The translations under genes were made by a program, and so were the position numbers. The notes below the pieces were generated by a model, which saw nothing but the letters and a program-made list of their open reading frames with translations, was not told the origin of the DNA and did no database searches. 64,000 bases of DNA from Chryseobacterium ginsenosidimutans (lineage in GTDB: Bacteria > Bacteroidota > Bacteroidia > Flavobacteriales > Weeksellaceae), in contig NZ_JAUSXC010000001.1 of assembly GCF_030823405.1 (NCBI RefSeq), positions 1,719,001 through 1,783,000 on the forward strand, read 5' to 3'. This document shows, piece after piece, positions 41,654 through 50,405 of the stretch; positions within the stretch are counted from its first letter, which is position 1, and the number at the start of each line of letters is the position of its first letter.

Positions 41654-42953
41654 TAACTCAGTTCTTGCACTAGCCCTGTTCGTGGGAATTGCAAACGCAA
41701 ATGCTCAGGAGAAAAAGACACTTACTCTTGATGAAGCTGTGCAGTTGGGTATCCAAAACAGCAAAAATCTAAAGATCGATGCAGCAAAGATTGAAGAAGC
41801 TACCGCAGATCTTTTAGAAGCTAAAAACAGACAGCTTCCGGAACTGAAAGTTTCAGGCAGCTATATGTATCTTCCTATAAAACCAACGGTAGATATTAAA
41901 CTTCCCGGTGTTTCAGGAGCAGGAGGTCCGGAAGTTCATCAGGTGGCTTACGGTTCGGTTAATCTTAGTGTTCCGATTTACAGCGGAGGAAGGATAAAAT
42001 ATGGTATTCAGTCGGCAAAATATTTAGTGGAAGCTTCAAAACTTAGCACCGAAAATGATAAAGTAGCAATTGCTTACAACGTTGCTCAGGCTTATAATAA
42101 TTTGTTTAAAGCCAATCAATCAATCAAAGTTTTAGAAGAAAATCTTACTGCTTCTCAAAAAAGAGATGAAACTTTTCTTAAGCTTGAAAATAATGGAGTA
42201 ATTGCAAGAAACGACAGATTAAAGGCAAATCTTCAGACCTCAAATCTTGAGCTTCAATTATTGGAAGCAAAAAATAACTATAATATTGCCAACATTAATA
42301 TGGATTTGCTGTTGGGTATTCCTGAAACTACAGAAATTGAAGTAGATCAAAACTATATTGATGAAGGTGCAGATGTAAAAACGGTTGATTTTTATCTGAA
42401 TGAAGCAAGAGAAAACCGTAAAGACCTGCAAGCTTTAGACCAGCAAAGAAAAGCAGCAGAATTGGGAACGAAATCTGCAAAAGCAGAAAACCTACCTTCA
42501 GTTGCATTTACAGGAGGTTATGTTGCGGCAGATATTCCTAAATTTTTAACGATATATAATGCTGTAAATGTAGGAGTTGGGATTTCTTACAATTTATCGA
42601 ATATCTGGAAAGAAAATTCATCATTAAAGCAGTCGAAAGCCAGAGAAATGCAATTGGCAGCAACAAATGAATTATTAAATGACAATATTAAGTTAGACGT
42701 CAACAGAGAATATCAAAACACAGATTATTCTAAAAAGAGAATCGCCGTTTTCGAAAAATCTGCAGAACAGGCTAATGAAAACTACAGAATCACAAAAAAT
42801 AAATATGATAACGGTCTTGCAACCATGACAGAACTACTGGATGCAGATGCCGCTCAGATTTCGGCAAACGTTGGAGTAATTAATGCAAAAGCAGACGCAG
42901 CGTTGGCTTACAGAAAACTATTACAGACTACAGGAACTTTAACATTTAAATAA
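41640..42953 (+). CDS. TolC-family outer membrane efflux channel
   Basis: A 437-residue outer membrane factor. It has a signal peptide (about residues 1-22, ending ANAQ), LTLDEAVQLGIQNSKNLKID, the first helical repeat, and a second repeat starting YLNEARENRKDLQALDQQRK near residue 255. Two repeats of strands and long coiled-coil helices give the trimeric tunnel. Its ATG lies within the TetR gene end (14-base overlap), so translation is coupled. It pairs with the EmrA-type adaptor 19 bases downstream. Confidence 0.92.
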   Translation: MKKINNSVLALALFVGIANANAQEKKTLTLDEAVQLGIQNSKNLKIDAAKIEEATADLLEAKNRQLPELKVSGSYMYLPIKPTVDIKLPGVSGAGGPEVHQVAYGSVNLSVPIYSGGRIKYGIQSAKYLVEASKLSTENDKVAIAYNVAQAYNNLFKANQSIKVLEENLTASQKRDETFLKLENNGVIARNDRLKANLQTSNLELQLLEAKNNYNIANINMDLLLGIPETTEIEVDQNYIDEGADVKTVDFYLNEARENRKDLQALDQQRKAAELGTKSAKAENLPSVAFTGGYVAADIPKFLTIYNAVNVGVGISYNLSNIWKENSSLKQSKAREMQLAATNELLNDNIKLDVNREYQNTDYSKKRIAVFEKSAEQANENYRITKNKYDNGLATMTELLDADAAQISANVGVINAKADAALAYRKLLQTTGTLTFK

Positions 42954-42972
42954 ATTAAGAACTATACCAACA

Positions 42973-44076
42973 ATGGAAAATAATACTACACAAGCGACTG
43001 AACCTAAAAAGAAAAAAAGTTTAGTTTTCCCGATAATTTTAGCGGTTGTTTTAATCGGTGGAGGAATCTACGGGTTCAAAACATATTCTTACGGTCAGGT
43101 TCATGAAGAAACTGATGATGCTCAGATTGCCTCAAATCTTGCTCCTGTAATTTCTAAAATATCAGGATATGTAACTGAAGTGAAAGTAAAAGATAACCAG
43201 TTTGTAAAAAAAGGAGATACATTGGTTATTCTGGATAACAGAGATCAGAAAATGGCTCTTCAACAAGCTGAAGCGGCATTGTCTACAGCAAAAAGCAATA
43301 TTTCAAATGCTCAGGCTTCTACAACAGCGACTTCAAAAAATATAGGTTCTTCTGAAGCAGCGGTAACCACTGCAAACGCACAGATCGAAGCTGCAAAAGT
43401 AAATGTTTGGAAAACTTCTCAGGATCTGAAGAGATATTCTGTATTGGTAAAAGATCATTCTATCACAGAACAGCAATATGAGCAGGCTTTGGCAGCAAAA
43501 CAAACGGCCGACAGACAGTTGCAGGTTTTGGTTGACCAAAGAAATCAGATTGCTCAGCAAACAGGCATCGCATCTTCTCAAACGGCTGCAAGTTCTCAGC
43601 AAATCAGTGTTGCAGGTTCTGTGGCTAAGCAAAGAGAAGTTGATGTTGAAAATGCCAGATTAAACTTATCATACACCGTAATTCTTGCTCCTGAAGACGG
43701 ATATGTAGGAAAAGTTCCAATTCAGGCAGGACAATATTTACAGGCTGGTTCGCAGTTATTTGCTTTGGTTAAAAATGATCAAAAATGGGTTGTAGCTAAT
43801 TTTAAAGAGACTCAGGTTGATAAAATGGTAGAAGGTCAAAAAGTAAAAATTGAAATAGATGCTTTCCCTGATCAGGAATTTGAAGGAGTGGTAAGCTCAT
43901 TCTCTCCGGCAACGGGTGCTACTTTCTCAATTCTTCCTCCGGATAACGCAAGTGGTAACTTCGTAAAAGTTGTTCAGAGACTTCCTGTAAAAATTGATTT
44001 TGTGAATCTTGATAAAAATATCGCAAAAAAATTAAGAACAGGAATGAACGTGAAAGCAGAAGTTTCTTTGAAATAA
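42973..44076 (+). CDS. HlyD/EmrA-type membrane fusion protein
   Basis: A 367-residue adaptor. The N-terminal membrane anchor is about residues 16-34 (LVFPIILAVVLIGGGIYGF), followed by HEETDDAQIASNLAPVISKISGYV, the EmrA-type lipoyl half. A coiled-coil hairpin rich in Ala and Gln spans about residues 90-220. VILAPEDGYVGKVPIQAGQYLQ is the second lipoyl half, followed by a beta-barrel. It links the MFS pump to the TolC channel. The partner gene is 401 bases further on, after a repeat region. Confidence 0.93.
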   Translation: MENNTTQATEPKKKKSLVFPIILAVVLIGGGIYGFKTYSYGQVHEETDDAQIASNLAPVISKISGYVTEVKVKDNQFVKKGDTLVILDNRDQKMALQQAEAALSTAKSNISNAQASTTATSKNIGSSEAAVTTANAQIEAAKVNVWKTSQDLKRYSVLVKDHSITEQQYEQALAAKQTADRQLQVLVDQRNQIAQQTGIASSQTAASSQQISVAGSVAKQREVDVENARLNLSYTVILAPEDGYVGKVPIQAGQYLQAGSQLFALVKNDQKWVVANFKETQVDKMVEGQKVKIEIDAFPDQEFEGVVSSFSPATGATFSILPPDNASGNFVKVVQRLPVKIDFVNLDKNIAKKLRTGMNVKAEVSLK

Positions 44077-44084
44077 TATTAAAT

Positions 44085-44314
44085 AAGTGAATTGTCAATT
44101 TTGCAGAGGCAAGTCAAATTGTGAATGTAAAATGAAGGAGTAAAATTGATAATGAAGTGATGCCGTTTGCAGATGAAAATCAATGATGATTGAGTATGAA
44201 GCAGTAAAATTGACAATGCAGTTGAATGACGGCCTGTAGATGGAAATCAATAATGAGTTGAAAATGGAGTAGTAAAATTGACAACGTAGTAGATTGATCA
44301 TTGACAATTCACTT
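44085..44314. repeat. 230-bp element with perfect 15-bp inverted ends and internal 64-68-bp repeats
   Basis: AAGTGAATTGTCAAT at 44085-44099 is exactly inverted at 44300-44314. Inside, AGTAAAATTGA recurs at 44139, 44203 and 44271 (spacing 64 and 68), each followed by related sequence with GAAAATCAATGATG or GGAAATCAATAATG, so about 2.5 diverged tandem units. No coding frame is credible. The structure is MITE-like or like a mobile repeat, but no target duplication was found. It interrupts the efflux operon between adaptor and pump. Confidence 0.7.
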
Positions 44315-44332
44315 TTAAAAAAAAATTAAAAT

Positions 44333-44456
44333 ATTAAGGAGTTAGGGGATTTGGAAATTGCCTGAATCATTAATACAGAAATTTAATTAAGAATAAAGTC
44401 AGTTCGTAAAAGATTGTTCTTATTTATAAAATTTCCGAATCTCATAATCTCTTAAT
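44333..44456. repeat. Imperfect 27-bp inverted repeat before the MFS pump gene
   Basis: ATTAAGGAGTTAGGGGATTT (start of the arm 44333-44359) is matched in inverted form by the arm 44430-44456, with 21 of 27 positions identical. The 70-base interior is AT-rich. Together with the element at 44085-44314 it fills the 401-base gap 44077-44477; the last 20 bases before the pump ATG hold no clear promoter. Confidence 0.55.
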
Positions 44457-44477
44457 TTTTTAATACCTATTAAAACT

Positions 44478-46055
44478 ATGCAAGATTCATTAGTAGAATA
44501 TGGAGCCCGAAGAGTAATCATCACGATTACGGCAATTCTTTGTGCTTTGCTTGAAATTGTAGATTCCACGATTGTAAACGTTGCCCTTAATGAGATGAAG
44601 GGGAATCTTGGAGCTACACTTTCTGAAGTAGGCTGGGTAATTACAGCGTATGCTATCGGTAACGTAATTATTGTACCGATGACGAGCTGGCTGTCTCAGC
44701 AGTTCGGACGAAGAAACTATTTTGCCGCTTCAATTGTTATTTTTACCATATTTTCATTCTTATGCGGGAACGCAGATAATATCTGGGAATTGGTATTTTT
44801 CCGATTATGTCAGGGTATTGGTGGTGGAGCATTATTGGTAACTTCGCAGACGATTATTACGGAATCTTATCCGGTTGAAAAAAGAAGTATGGCTCAGGCG
44901 ATTTATGGGTTGGGAGTAATTATTGGTCCTACTTTAGGTCCGCCTCTTGGAGGTTATATTGTTGATAATTTCAGCTGGCCGTATATTTTCTATATTAATA
45001 TTCCTATTGGTATTGCTGCGACTTTAATGACTTTACAGTTCGTGAAAAGTCCTAAATATGCAGAAAAACGTAAAGCTTCGGATGTCGACTGGATTGGTAT
45101 TGCTTTATTGGCTATTACTGTTGGCTCTTTACAATATATTTTGGAAAGAGGTCATGAAGAAGATTGGTTTGCAAGTGGATGGATTGTATTATTTACAGTA
45201 TCAGCGGTTTTAGGATTTATATTATTCCTCTGGAGAGAACTCACCTTTAAATATCCGATTGTAGAATTAAGGGTTTTAAAAAACAGCAACTTAAGAATCG
45301 GTACAGTCATGTCCTTTGTATTAGGATTTGGATTATATGGTTCTACCTTTATTGTTCCGTTGTATACGCAGAGTATTTTGGGATGGACGGCTTTACAGTC
45401 CGGAGCTTTGATGATTCCTGCTGCGTTAACAACCGCTTTCATGATGCCGATAATTGGCCGATTGCTTTCAAAAGGGGCAAAACAACAGATTTTGGTTGCT
45501 TTGGGATTATTTGTATTCTTTATTTATAGTTTCTGGGGATATAAAATTTTGACTCCAGATACAAGTAAAGAAGCCTTTTTCTGGATGTTGATGGTAAGAG
45601 GAGCAGGTCTAGGATTGTTATTTATCCCGATCACTTCATTATCATTAAGTACATTGAAAGGTCAGGAAATCGGTCAGGGAGCAGCTTTTACAGGAATGAT
45701 GAGACAGCTTGGAGGTTCTTTTGGGATTGCAGCAATTACTACATTCATTGCCAATGCGAGCCAGAAATACAGGCTGAGTCTGATTTCCCATCTGGATGAA
45801 ACAGACTTTGCAGTTCAGCAAAGATTGGAGGCTTTAAAAGGAAGCTTTATAGCTAAAGGAATGACACCTGATGCTGCAATGAATGCAGCGTATAAAATAC
45901 TTGATCTTAATGTTACCAAACAAGCAACAGTGCTATCTTATATGGATGTTTTCCTTTATTTAGGGATAGCGTTTCTTATCTGTATTCCGTTTATCTTGTT
46001 TATAAGAGAGAGAAAAAGCAAAGAAAAAATAGATTTGAGTGAAGCCATGCACTAA
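44478..46055 (+). CDS. DHA2-family MFS drug exporter, EmrB/QacA type
   Basis: A 525-residue membrane protein with about 14 hydrophobic segments. Family motifs: LEIVDSTIVNVALNEMKGNL near residues 27-46 (motif D1), FGRRNYFAASIVIF (motif A region) near residue 76, and ESYPVEKRSMAQAIYGLGVI and GPTLGPPLGGYIVD (motif C) near residues 155-170. It exports hydrophobic compounds by proton antiport through the EmrA-type adaptor and TolC. It is the last gene of the unit with a strong terminator 35 bases after the stop. Substrates are unknown. Confidence 0.93.
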   Translation: MQDSLVEYGARRVIITITAILCALLEIVDSTIVNVALNEMKGNLGATLSEVGWVITAYAIGNVIIVPMTSWLSQQFGRRNYFAASIVIFTIFSFLCGNADNIWELVFFRLCQGIGGGALLVTSQTIITESYPVEKRSMAQAIYGLGVIIGPTLGPPLGGYIVDNFSWPYIFYINIPIGIAATLMTLQFVKSPKYAEKRKASDVDWIGIALLAITVGSLQYILERGHEEDWFASGWIVLFTVSAVLGFILFLWRELTFKYPIVELRVLKNSNLRIGTVMSFVLGFGLYGSTFIVPLYTQSILGWTALQSGALMIPAALTTAFMMPIIGRLLSKGAKQQILVALGLFVFFIYSFWGYKILTPDTSKEAFFWMLMVRGAGLGLLFIPITSLSLSTLKGQEIGQGAAFTGMMRQLGGSFGIAAITTFIANASQKYRLSLISHLDETDFAVQQRLEALKGSFIAKGMTPDAAMNAAYKILDLNVTKQATVLSYMDVFLYLGIAFLICIPFILFIRERKSKEKIDLSEAMH

Positions 46056-46089
46056 ATTAAACTATAAAAATTTTTATAAGCCATAAATG

Positions 46090-46122
46090 AATAGCCCACC
46101 GCAATTGCAGTGGGCTATTTTT
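46090..46122 (+). terminator. Terminator of the efflux operon
   Basis: AATAGCCCAC (46090-46099) pairs perfectly with GTGGGCTATT (46110-46119), followed by further T. The remaining sequence up to 46308 shows nothing recognisable. Confidence 0.85.
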
Positions 46123-46308
46123 ATTATTTTCACTGAGTTATTGTCTAAAATTACTGCAATAAGAAGTTTGATACGTTACTGCTAGAGAATTTTATTTAAA
46201 AGATGAAATTAGTATTGATTTTTTAGAAATTATTAGTTAAAAATTAGTAATTTGACTCATAGTTCCGAGCCCCAAACGAATTCAATAATCATTTTCAAAA
46301 ATAAAATA

Positions 46309-46629
46309 ATGGATCACAATAATTTAGATAAAATCATACAGCGTTCCCTGGAAATCAGAGAAAAATATCATCAACTGGAAATTCAGCAGAACGGAAAAAA
46401 ATGGACAGTGGAGCAGGACGCTTTGGCTTTCCTTACAGATGCAGGTTTGGCAGGAAGAAACGTAATGTCGCACCAGAAAACATGGTCAAAATCAAATTCA
46501 GCGGAAGAGCTTGAACATAAATTAAGTGAAAATATCTGGTGGCTGATTATTTTGGCAGACAGAACGGGAACTGATATTAAAGAAGCCTTAAATAAATTTT
46601 TAACGAAAACAGAAAATATACTGAAATGA
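46309..46629 (+). CDS. MazG-like protein
   Basis: A 106-residue all-helical protein: EIREKYHQLEIQQNGKKWTV, ALAFLTDAGLAGRNVMSHQ, then KLSENIWWLIILADRTGTDI and a last helix EALNKFLTKTENIL. The E-x2-D-type arrangement (ELEHKLSENIWWLIILADR) resembles MazG/NTP-pyrophosphohydrolase helices, so dNTP house-cleaning is possible. A TTG start at 46252 would add 19 residues with no support; ATG 46309 is preferred. It overlaps the tag gene by 4 bases (ATGA), linking it to DNA repair. Confidence 0.72.
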   Translation: MDHNNLDKIIQRSLEIREKYHQLEIQQNGKKWTVEQDALAFLTDAGLAGRNVMSHQKTWSKSNSAEELEHKLSENIWWLIILADRTGTDIKEALNKFLTKTENILK

Positions 46630-47177
46630 GTTATTGTGCAGCAATAGACGGGATGCAGCCTGAAAGCAGGCGAGAACTTCATAAAAAATACCACGACAAT
46701 CATTACGGTTTTCCTATTCATGATGATAATGAACTGTTTGGAAGACTGATTATGGAAATTAATCAGGCAGGATTAAGCTGGGAAACGATTTTAAAGAAAG
46801 AAGAAAGTTTTAGATTGGCGTATGATAATTTTAATATTCAAAAAGTAGCGGCTTACACGGAACAGGATCGCGAAAGATTATTGGCTGACCCCGGAATTAT
46901 CAGGAATAAATTAAAAGTAAATGCAGCTATTGAAAATGCAAAAACCATTATTGCATTGCAAGAAGAATTCGGTTCTTTCGAAAAATGGCTGGAACATCAT
47001 CATCCGAAAACATTACAGGAATGGATGAAAGTTTTTAAGAAAACCTTCAAATTCACAGGTGGTGAAATTGTAAATGAGTTTCTGATGAGCATCGGCTATC
47101 TGAAAGGATGTCATACCGAAAGTTGCCCCATATTCGATAAGGTTCTGAAACATGATCCAATGTGGAATAAAGGGTAA
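46626..47177 (+). CDS. tag: DNA-3-methyladenine glycosylase I
   Basis: A 183-residue HhH-type glycosylase. The zinc ligands of Tag can be matched: Cys4 (MSYC), His in KKYHDNHYGFP, and His and Cys in GCHTESC near the C-terminus. EINQAGLSWETILKK has the catalytic-site Glu and the conserved QAGLSW. The motif usually written YHDxEWGxP is YHDNHYGFP here, with HY for EW; this may be normal for Bacteroidetes. It removes 3-methyladenine from DNA. It is translationally coupled to the MazG-like gene. Confidence 0.9.
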   Translation: MSYCAAIDGMQPESRRELHKKYHDNHYGFPIHDDNELFGRLIMEINQAGLSWETILKKEESFRLAYDNFNIQKVAAYTEQDRERLLADPGIIRNKLKVNAAIENAKTIIALQEEFGSFEKWLEHHHPKTLQEWMKVFKKTFKFTGGEIVNEFLMSIGYLKGCHTESCPIFDKVLKHDPMWNKG

Positions 47178-47190
47178 GCTATCTTAGTCT

Positions 47191-47212
47191 GTCATTCCGA
47201 CAAAAGGGAATC
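47191..47212 (+). repeat. Fragment of the TGTCATTCC dispersed repeat, second copy
   Basis: TGTCATTCCGACAAAAGGGAAT contains an ATTCC/GGAAT dyad and matches the minus-strand motif at 5706-5728 in its first part. The gap 47178-47270 holds nothing else recognisable. Confidence 0.4.
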
Positions 47213-47270
47213 ACTACAGTTTATCTTGATGTAAGATTTCAATCACAATTAATTTTTTCATCATATACAA

Positions 47271-47639
47271 TTATTTGACCTGACTTTTTAATCTTTCTGT
47301 CAGCATCGCAACAATCCTTTTATTAAAAGCTTTGCTGTCAACATTATATATATCCAATTCCTGCAAAGTAAACATTCCGATGGTTATTCCGATAAAAGTG
47401 CTTTTCAATACGTTGTCTTTTTGCAGGCTTTGTTCTACAAAATCATTCTTTTTTGTTATAGATAAAGAACTGAAATCTGCATTCTGACGTGTTGCATAGC
47501 TTGTAAATAATGATAGATACAGTTCATTCTGCAATTTTAAAATGGGACGCAGCGTTTGATTCTGAAACGATTCTTGTACAGTACTTGTTTCTAAAACAGG
47601 AATTTGTAAAGATTCTCTTAAATCTAATTTGTTGATCAT
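47271..47639 (-). CDS. Uncharacterised small protein (often labelled glyoxalase)
   Basis: A 122-residue protein, helical, with FQNQTLRPILKLQNELYLSL near residues 25-44 and FIGITIGMFTLQELDIY near residues 82-98. I recall flavobacterial homologues with these two blocks being labelled glyoxalase, but no VOC metal ligands or beta-alpha-beta units are visible, so that name is doubtful. No signal peptide. It lies 34 bases downstream of, and in the same direction as, the patatin gene in map order, with its own start. Confidence 0.7.
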   Translation of the reverse strand: MINKLDLRESLQIPVLETSTVQESFQNQTLRPILKLQNELYLSLFTSYATRQNADFSSLSITKKNDFVEQSLQKDNVLKSTFIGITIGMFTLQELDIYNVDSKAFNKRIVAMLTERLKSQVK

Positions 47640-47673
47640 ACTTTTTTGTTAATTTGAAATATCTATACTGCTA

Positions 47674-49260
47674 TCACCCCACCGTCTTCGTATCCTCCTC
47701 CTTCAGAATCTTTTTCTCCTTCATCGACAGCATCATTCTTTCACATTTATATTTTTCCCAGTCAAAATTATTAAGAAAATCTAGAGCAGCAAGAAATCCT
47801 CGGTTAAAAAGTTCTTCTTTTTCTTCTTTTTTCATGAAGAAATTAAGCCAGTTGCTCGTTCCGCAATTCACGGTCTGAATGCTGAAAAGATGATAGAATG
47901 TATGTTTTGTAAGGAAACTTTTATCGTTAAAACCTTTTAAAGTACTGATGATATTTCCGGCAAATGACAGAGGTGACTTCAGGATTTCTTCGCTCGTTTT
48001 TCCCTTTTCGGAAAGAATGTCGGAATCACTGGTTAGCTGTACACCAAACAGAGGCATTCTGGGATAAAAAATATCGGCAGAATGGAAGAGATCGATCGGG
48101 AAATTGGAAATACTTCCGCCGTCAATGAAAACTCCGACAGGATTTATCTCTTCCTGTGGCGTATTCATCCAGAATTTCCATGCGTATTTTACAGAATCAT
48201 CATCTTTGTTGATTCTTTTCTGCATGGGTTCAAAAAAGAACGGAACCGACATCGAAGCACGCACAAATTCAGCCGGACTGATGCGTTTTATTTCTTCTTC
48301 GGACCAATACAGGTTTGCCATTGTCGGAAGTTCAACCTTAATTTTAGCATTGATATCGGTGGTAATGACGATATATTCAGATTTTAATAAATAAAAAGGA
48401 TCTTTTTTATAATAATCGTTGTTTACGGCACTGTCGTAGAAAATTTTGTAGCGGATCTTGTCGATATGTTCTTTGTTATTGACTTTTATTTCTTCAATAC
48501 TGTTAAGCGCAATGGCGTAATATTCCATTCCGTTTCCGTAGCGGTAATTGAGGTTGAGGTCTTTTCCTGTTTGTACAAATTTTTCATTAAGTCCGGAAAC
48601 CGTTTTTATTCCGAAACCTTCAAGTACTTCTGTCATTTGATTTAAAAAAGTGTTTCCTGAATTCAATCCGGAATTTTTTTTCTTGAGATCAGAATATAGT
48701 TTCCATAAAAACAGCACTCCGATAATAACAAGCAATAATGGAATGGAAAATAGAATTTTCGTTTCCCAAATTGCTTTTGTTGGAAAGACAAATGCCAGAA
48801 CTCCAAAAAATACAAGAATTGCAATGGCAATATAAATGTTAATTTTAAGGAAGTTTTTATTGTTCAGCATCGCGTGAATGGTAGTTTTTACGTAGGTTTT
48901 CCCATCCATAAAATCTGCAAAATTCCAGTTGAACAAAATATCTTTGATAAGTTCACTTTTTGCTTCTTCTTTTGTTTTACAGGCAGCAATAAGCATTGTA
49001 TTAATGGCTCCTGCGCTTGTTCCCGCAACTTTCAGAAAGCGGATTCCGAAAATTTCCAAACCATACAAATAACCAACCAATGCGCTTCCCCAAACTCCGC
49101 CGCCTTCCTGCACAAACTCTACATATTGACTGCCTTGTGCATCCAAAAGATCAGAAAATTCTTTGGGCGAAATATTTTCATGCAATGCTTTCAGTTTTTC
49201 TTTCGATTCCTGAGAAAGAACGTCTTCATCAAGGATTTTTTTGAGGGTTTCGGGGTTCAT
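47674..49260 (-). CDS. Patatin-like phospholipase with embedded membrane segments
   Basis: A 528-residue protein. The patatin parts are an oxyanion loop EGGGVWG near residues 52-58, the nucleophile motif GTSAGA (Ser about 82) and the dyad motif DGGSISNFP near residue 374. Between them, around residues 143-187, lie two hydrophobic segments (IYIAIAILVFFGVLAFVFP and ILFSIPLLLVIIGVLFLW), so the catalytic domain is split by a membrane hairpin. Patatin-like enzymes hydrolyse acyl chains of lipids. No signal peptide is present, suggesting inner-membrane attachment on the cytoplasmic side. Function in the cell is unknown. Confidence 0.87.
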   Translation of the reverse strand: MNPETLKKILDEDVLSQESKEKLKALHENISPKEFSDLLDAQGSQYVEFVQEGGGVWGSALVGYLYGLEIFGIRFLKVAGTSAGAINTMLIAACKTKEEAKSELIKDILFNWNFADFMDGKTYVKTTIHAMLNNKNFLKINIYIAIAILVFFGVLAFVFPTKAIWETKILFSIPLLLVIIGVLFLWKLYSDLKKKNSGLNSGNTFLNQMTEVLEGFGIKTVSGLNEKFVQTGKDLNLNYRYGNGMEYYAIALNSIEEIKVNNKEHIDKIRYKIFYDSAVNNDYYKKDPFYLLKSEYIVITTDINAKIKVELPTMANLYWSEEEIKRISPAEFVRASMSVPFFFEPMQKRINKDDDSVKYAWKFWMNTPQEEINPVGVFIDGGSISNFPIDLFHSADIFYPRMPLFGVQLTSDSDILSEKGKTSEEILKSPLSFAGNIISTLKGFNDKSFLTKHTFYHLFSIQTVNCGTSNWLNFFMKKEEKEELFNRGFLAALDFLNNFDWEKYKCERMMLSMKEKKILKEEDTKTVG

Positions 49261-49432
49261 GGCTCAGCTTGGTTTTGGTTATTATATATTCAATCGCAAA
49301 GGCGCAAGTCTTAATTCTTTTTGCTCTGTATAAGAATAAAAATACAACGATTTGATAATTAGTTTTATATCTTAAAATTAATTATAATTTAAATATCCAG
49401 CCACAGTGTTTTCACGATATTTTACAGTGAAA

Positions 49433-50332
49433 TTACCACTGTTTTCTTCTCGCGTAGATAAAAGTGCATAGAACGACAAGAGCCATTAATCCGATAGTAT
49501 AAAAATAACCGTGTTGGGTATGCAGTTCCGGCATATTATCAAAATTCATCCCATAAACTCCGGCAATAAAAGTAATCGGTAAAAAGTACACCGAGTAAAT
49601 CGCTAAAACTTTCATCACCTGATTCGCCTTCTGATCCGAAAGAGCCAGAAACATCCCGATTAAGTTGGTGATCTGAATATTTAAATGATCAAAATCGGCA
49701 ACCACATCTTTGTGTTTATCTTTCAAATCGACCACTTCAGAGTCTTGCAATCCTAATAATTTAAACTTATCGACTGCATCTGTAGAAATCGTCAACACTC
49801 TGGAATTAAGCCCTGATTTACGTTTCAGCTTATACAATCTTCTAATCTGATTTGTATGATTTGTATTTTTCAGGAAGATTTCGTTTTCAATGTTGTCCAT
49901 TGTTTCCAATAAACTTACAGACTCGTCATCGAAACTTTTCATAATTAATAATGCAATTCTCAGCGCAATATTCTCAGCTGTAGTTTCCTTTTGAAGACAT
50001 GAAACTTGCTTTTTCGTTTCGCTGATGCTTTTGGTTTTCATCCTGTGAATCGTGATAATTGTTTTTTCTAAGAGGAAAATCCCGATTTTAGTACTGATAT
50101 CGCTTATTGTATTGAGGTTTTTGCGCTCAAGCTCGGTGCTTTCCCTAAGAAGGAAAAATTTTACATCTCCGTCTTCTTCATATTTCGGCAGGTGATTCGG
50201 ATCCAAGGTATCTTCCAGAAGGAGATTGTTGATCTCATATCTTTCATGAAGAAATTTTAAATCCTCGGCTGTAGGTGCTTCTACATCTACCCATTCGCAT
50301 TGGGAATCTCTGTAAATCGTATCAATTGGCAT
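49433..50332 (-). CDS. corA: CorA-family magnesium/divalent metal transporter
   Basis: A 299-residue protein with the CorA plan. A long cytoplasmic alpha/beta and coiled-coil part comes first, then two C-terminal membrane helices: VLAIYSVYFLPITFIAGVYG (helix 1), running into the signature YGMNFDNMPE near residues 256-265, and the last helix GLMALVVLCTFIYA. The tail ends RRKQW with basic residues. It forms a pentameric inner membrane channel for Mg2+ or Co2+. Monocistronic; divergent from the FabH homologue with a 73-base gap. Confidence 0.93.
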   Translation of the reverse strand: MPIDTIYRDSQCEWVDVEAPTAEDLKFLHERYEINNLLLEDTLDPNHLPKYEEDGDVKFFLLRESTELERKNLNTISDISTKIGIFLLEKTIITIHRMKTKSISETKKQVSCLQKETTAENIALRIALLIMKSFDDESVSLLETMDNIENEIFLKNTNHTNQIRRLYKLKRKSGLNSRVLTISTDAVDKFKLLGLQDSEVVDLKDKHKDVVADFDHLNIQITNLIGMFLALSDQKANQVMKVLAIYSVYFLPITFIAGVYGMNFDNMPELHTQHGYFYTIGLMALVVLCTFIYARRKQW

Positions 50333-50405
50333 AAAGTAAAAATAGTAATATTTTGAAAAACTATGTGTTAAATAAGTTTTATCTTTACCAAAATTAAAAA
50401 ACTAT

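Noticed and set aside
44095..44307. 70-codon open frame on the minus strand in the efflux operon gap
   Set aside because: It lies wholly in the inverted-repeat element with tandem units; the composition is that of the repeat, and no start context or domain is present.
48082..49314. Several long plus-strand frames opposite the patatin gene
   Set aside because: They are antisense shadows; the minus strand has the full patatin motifs in one frame.
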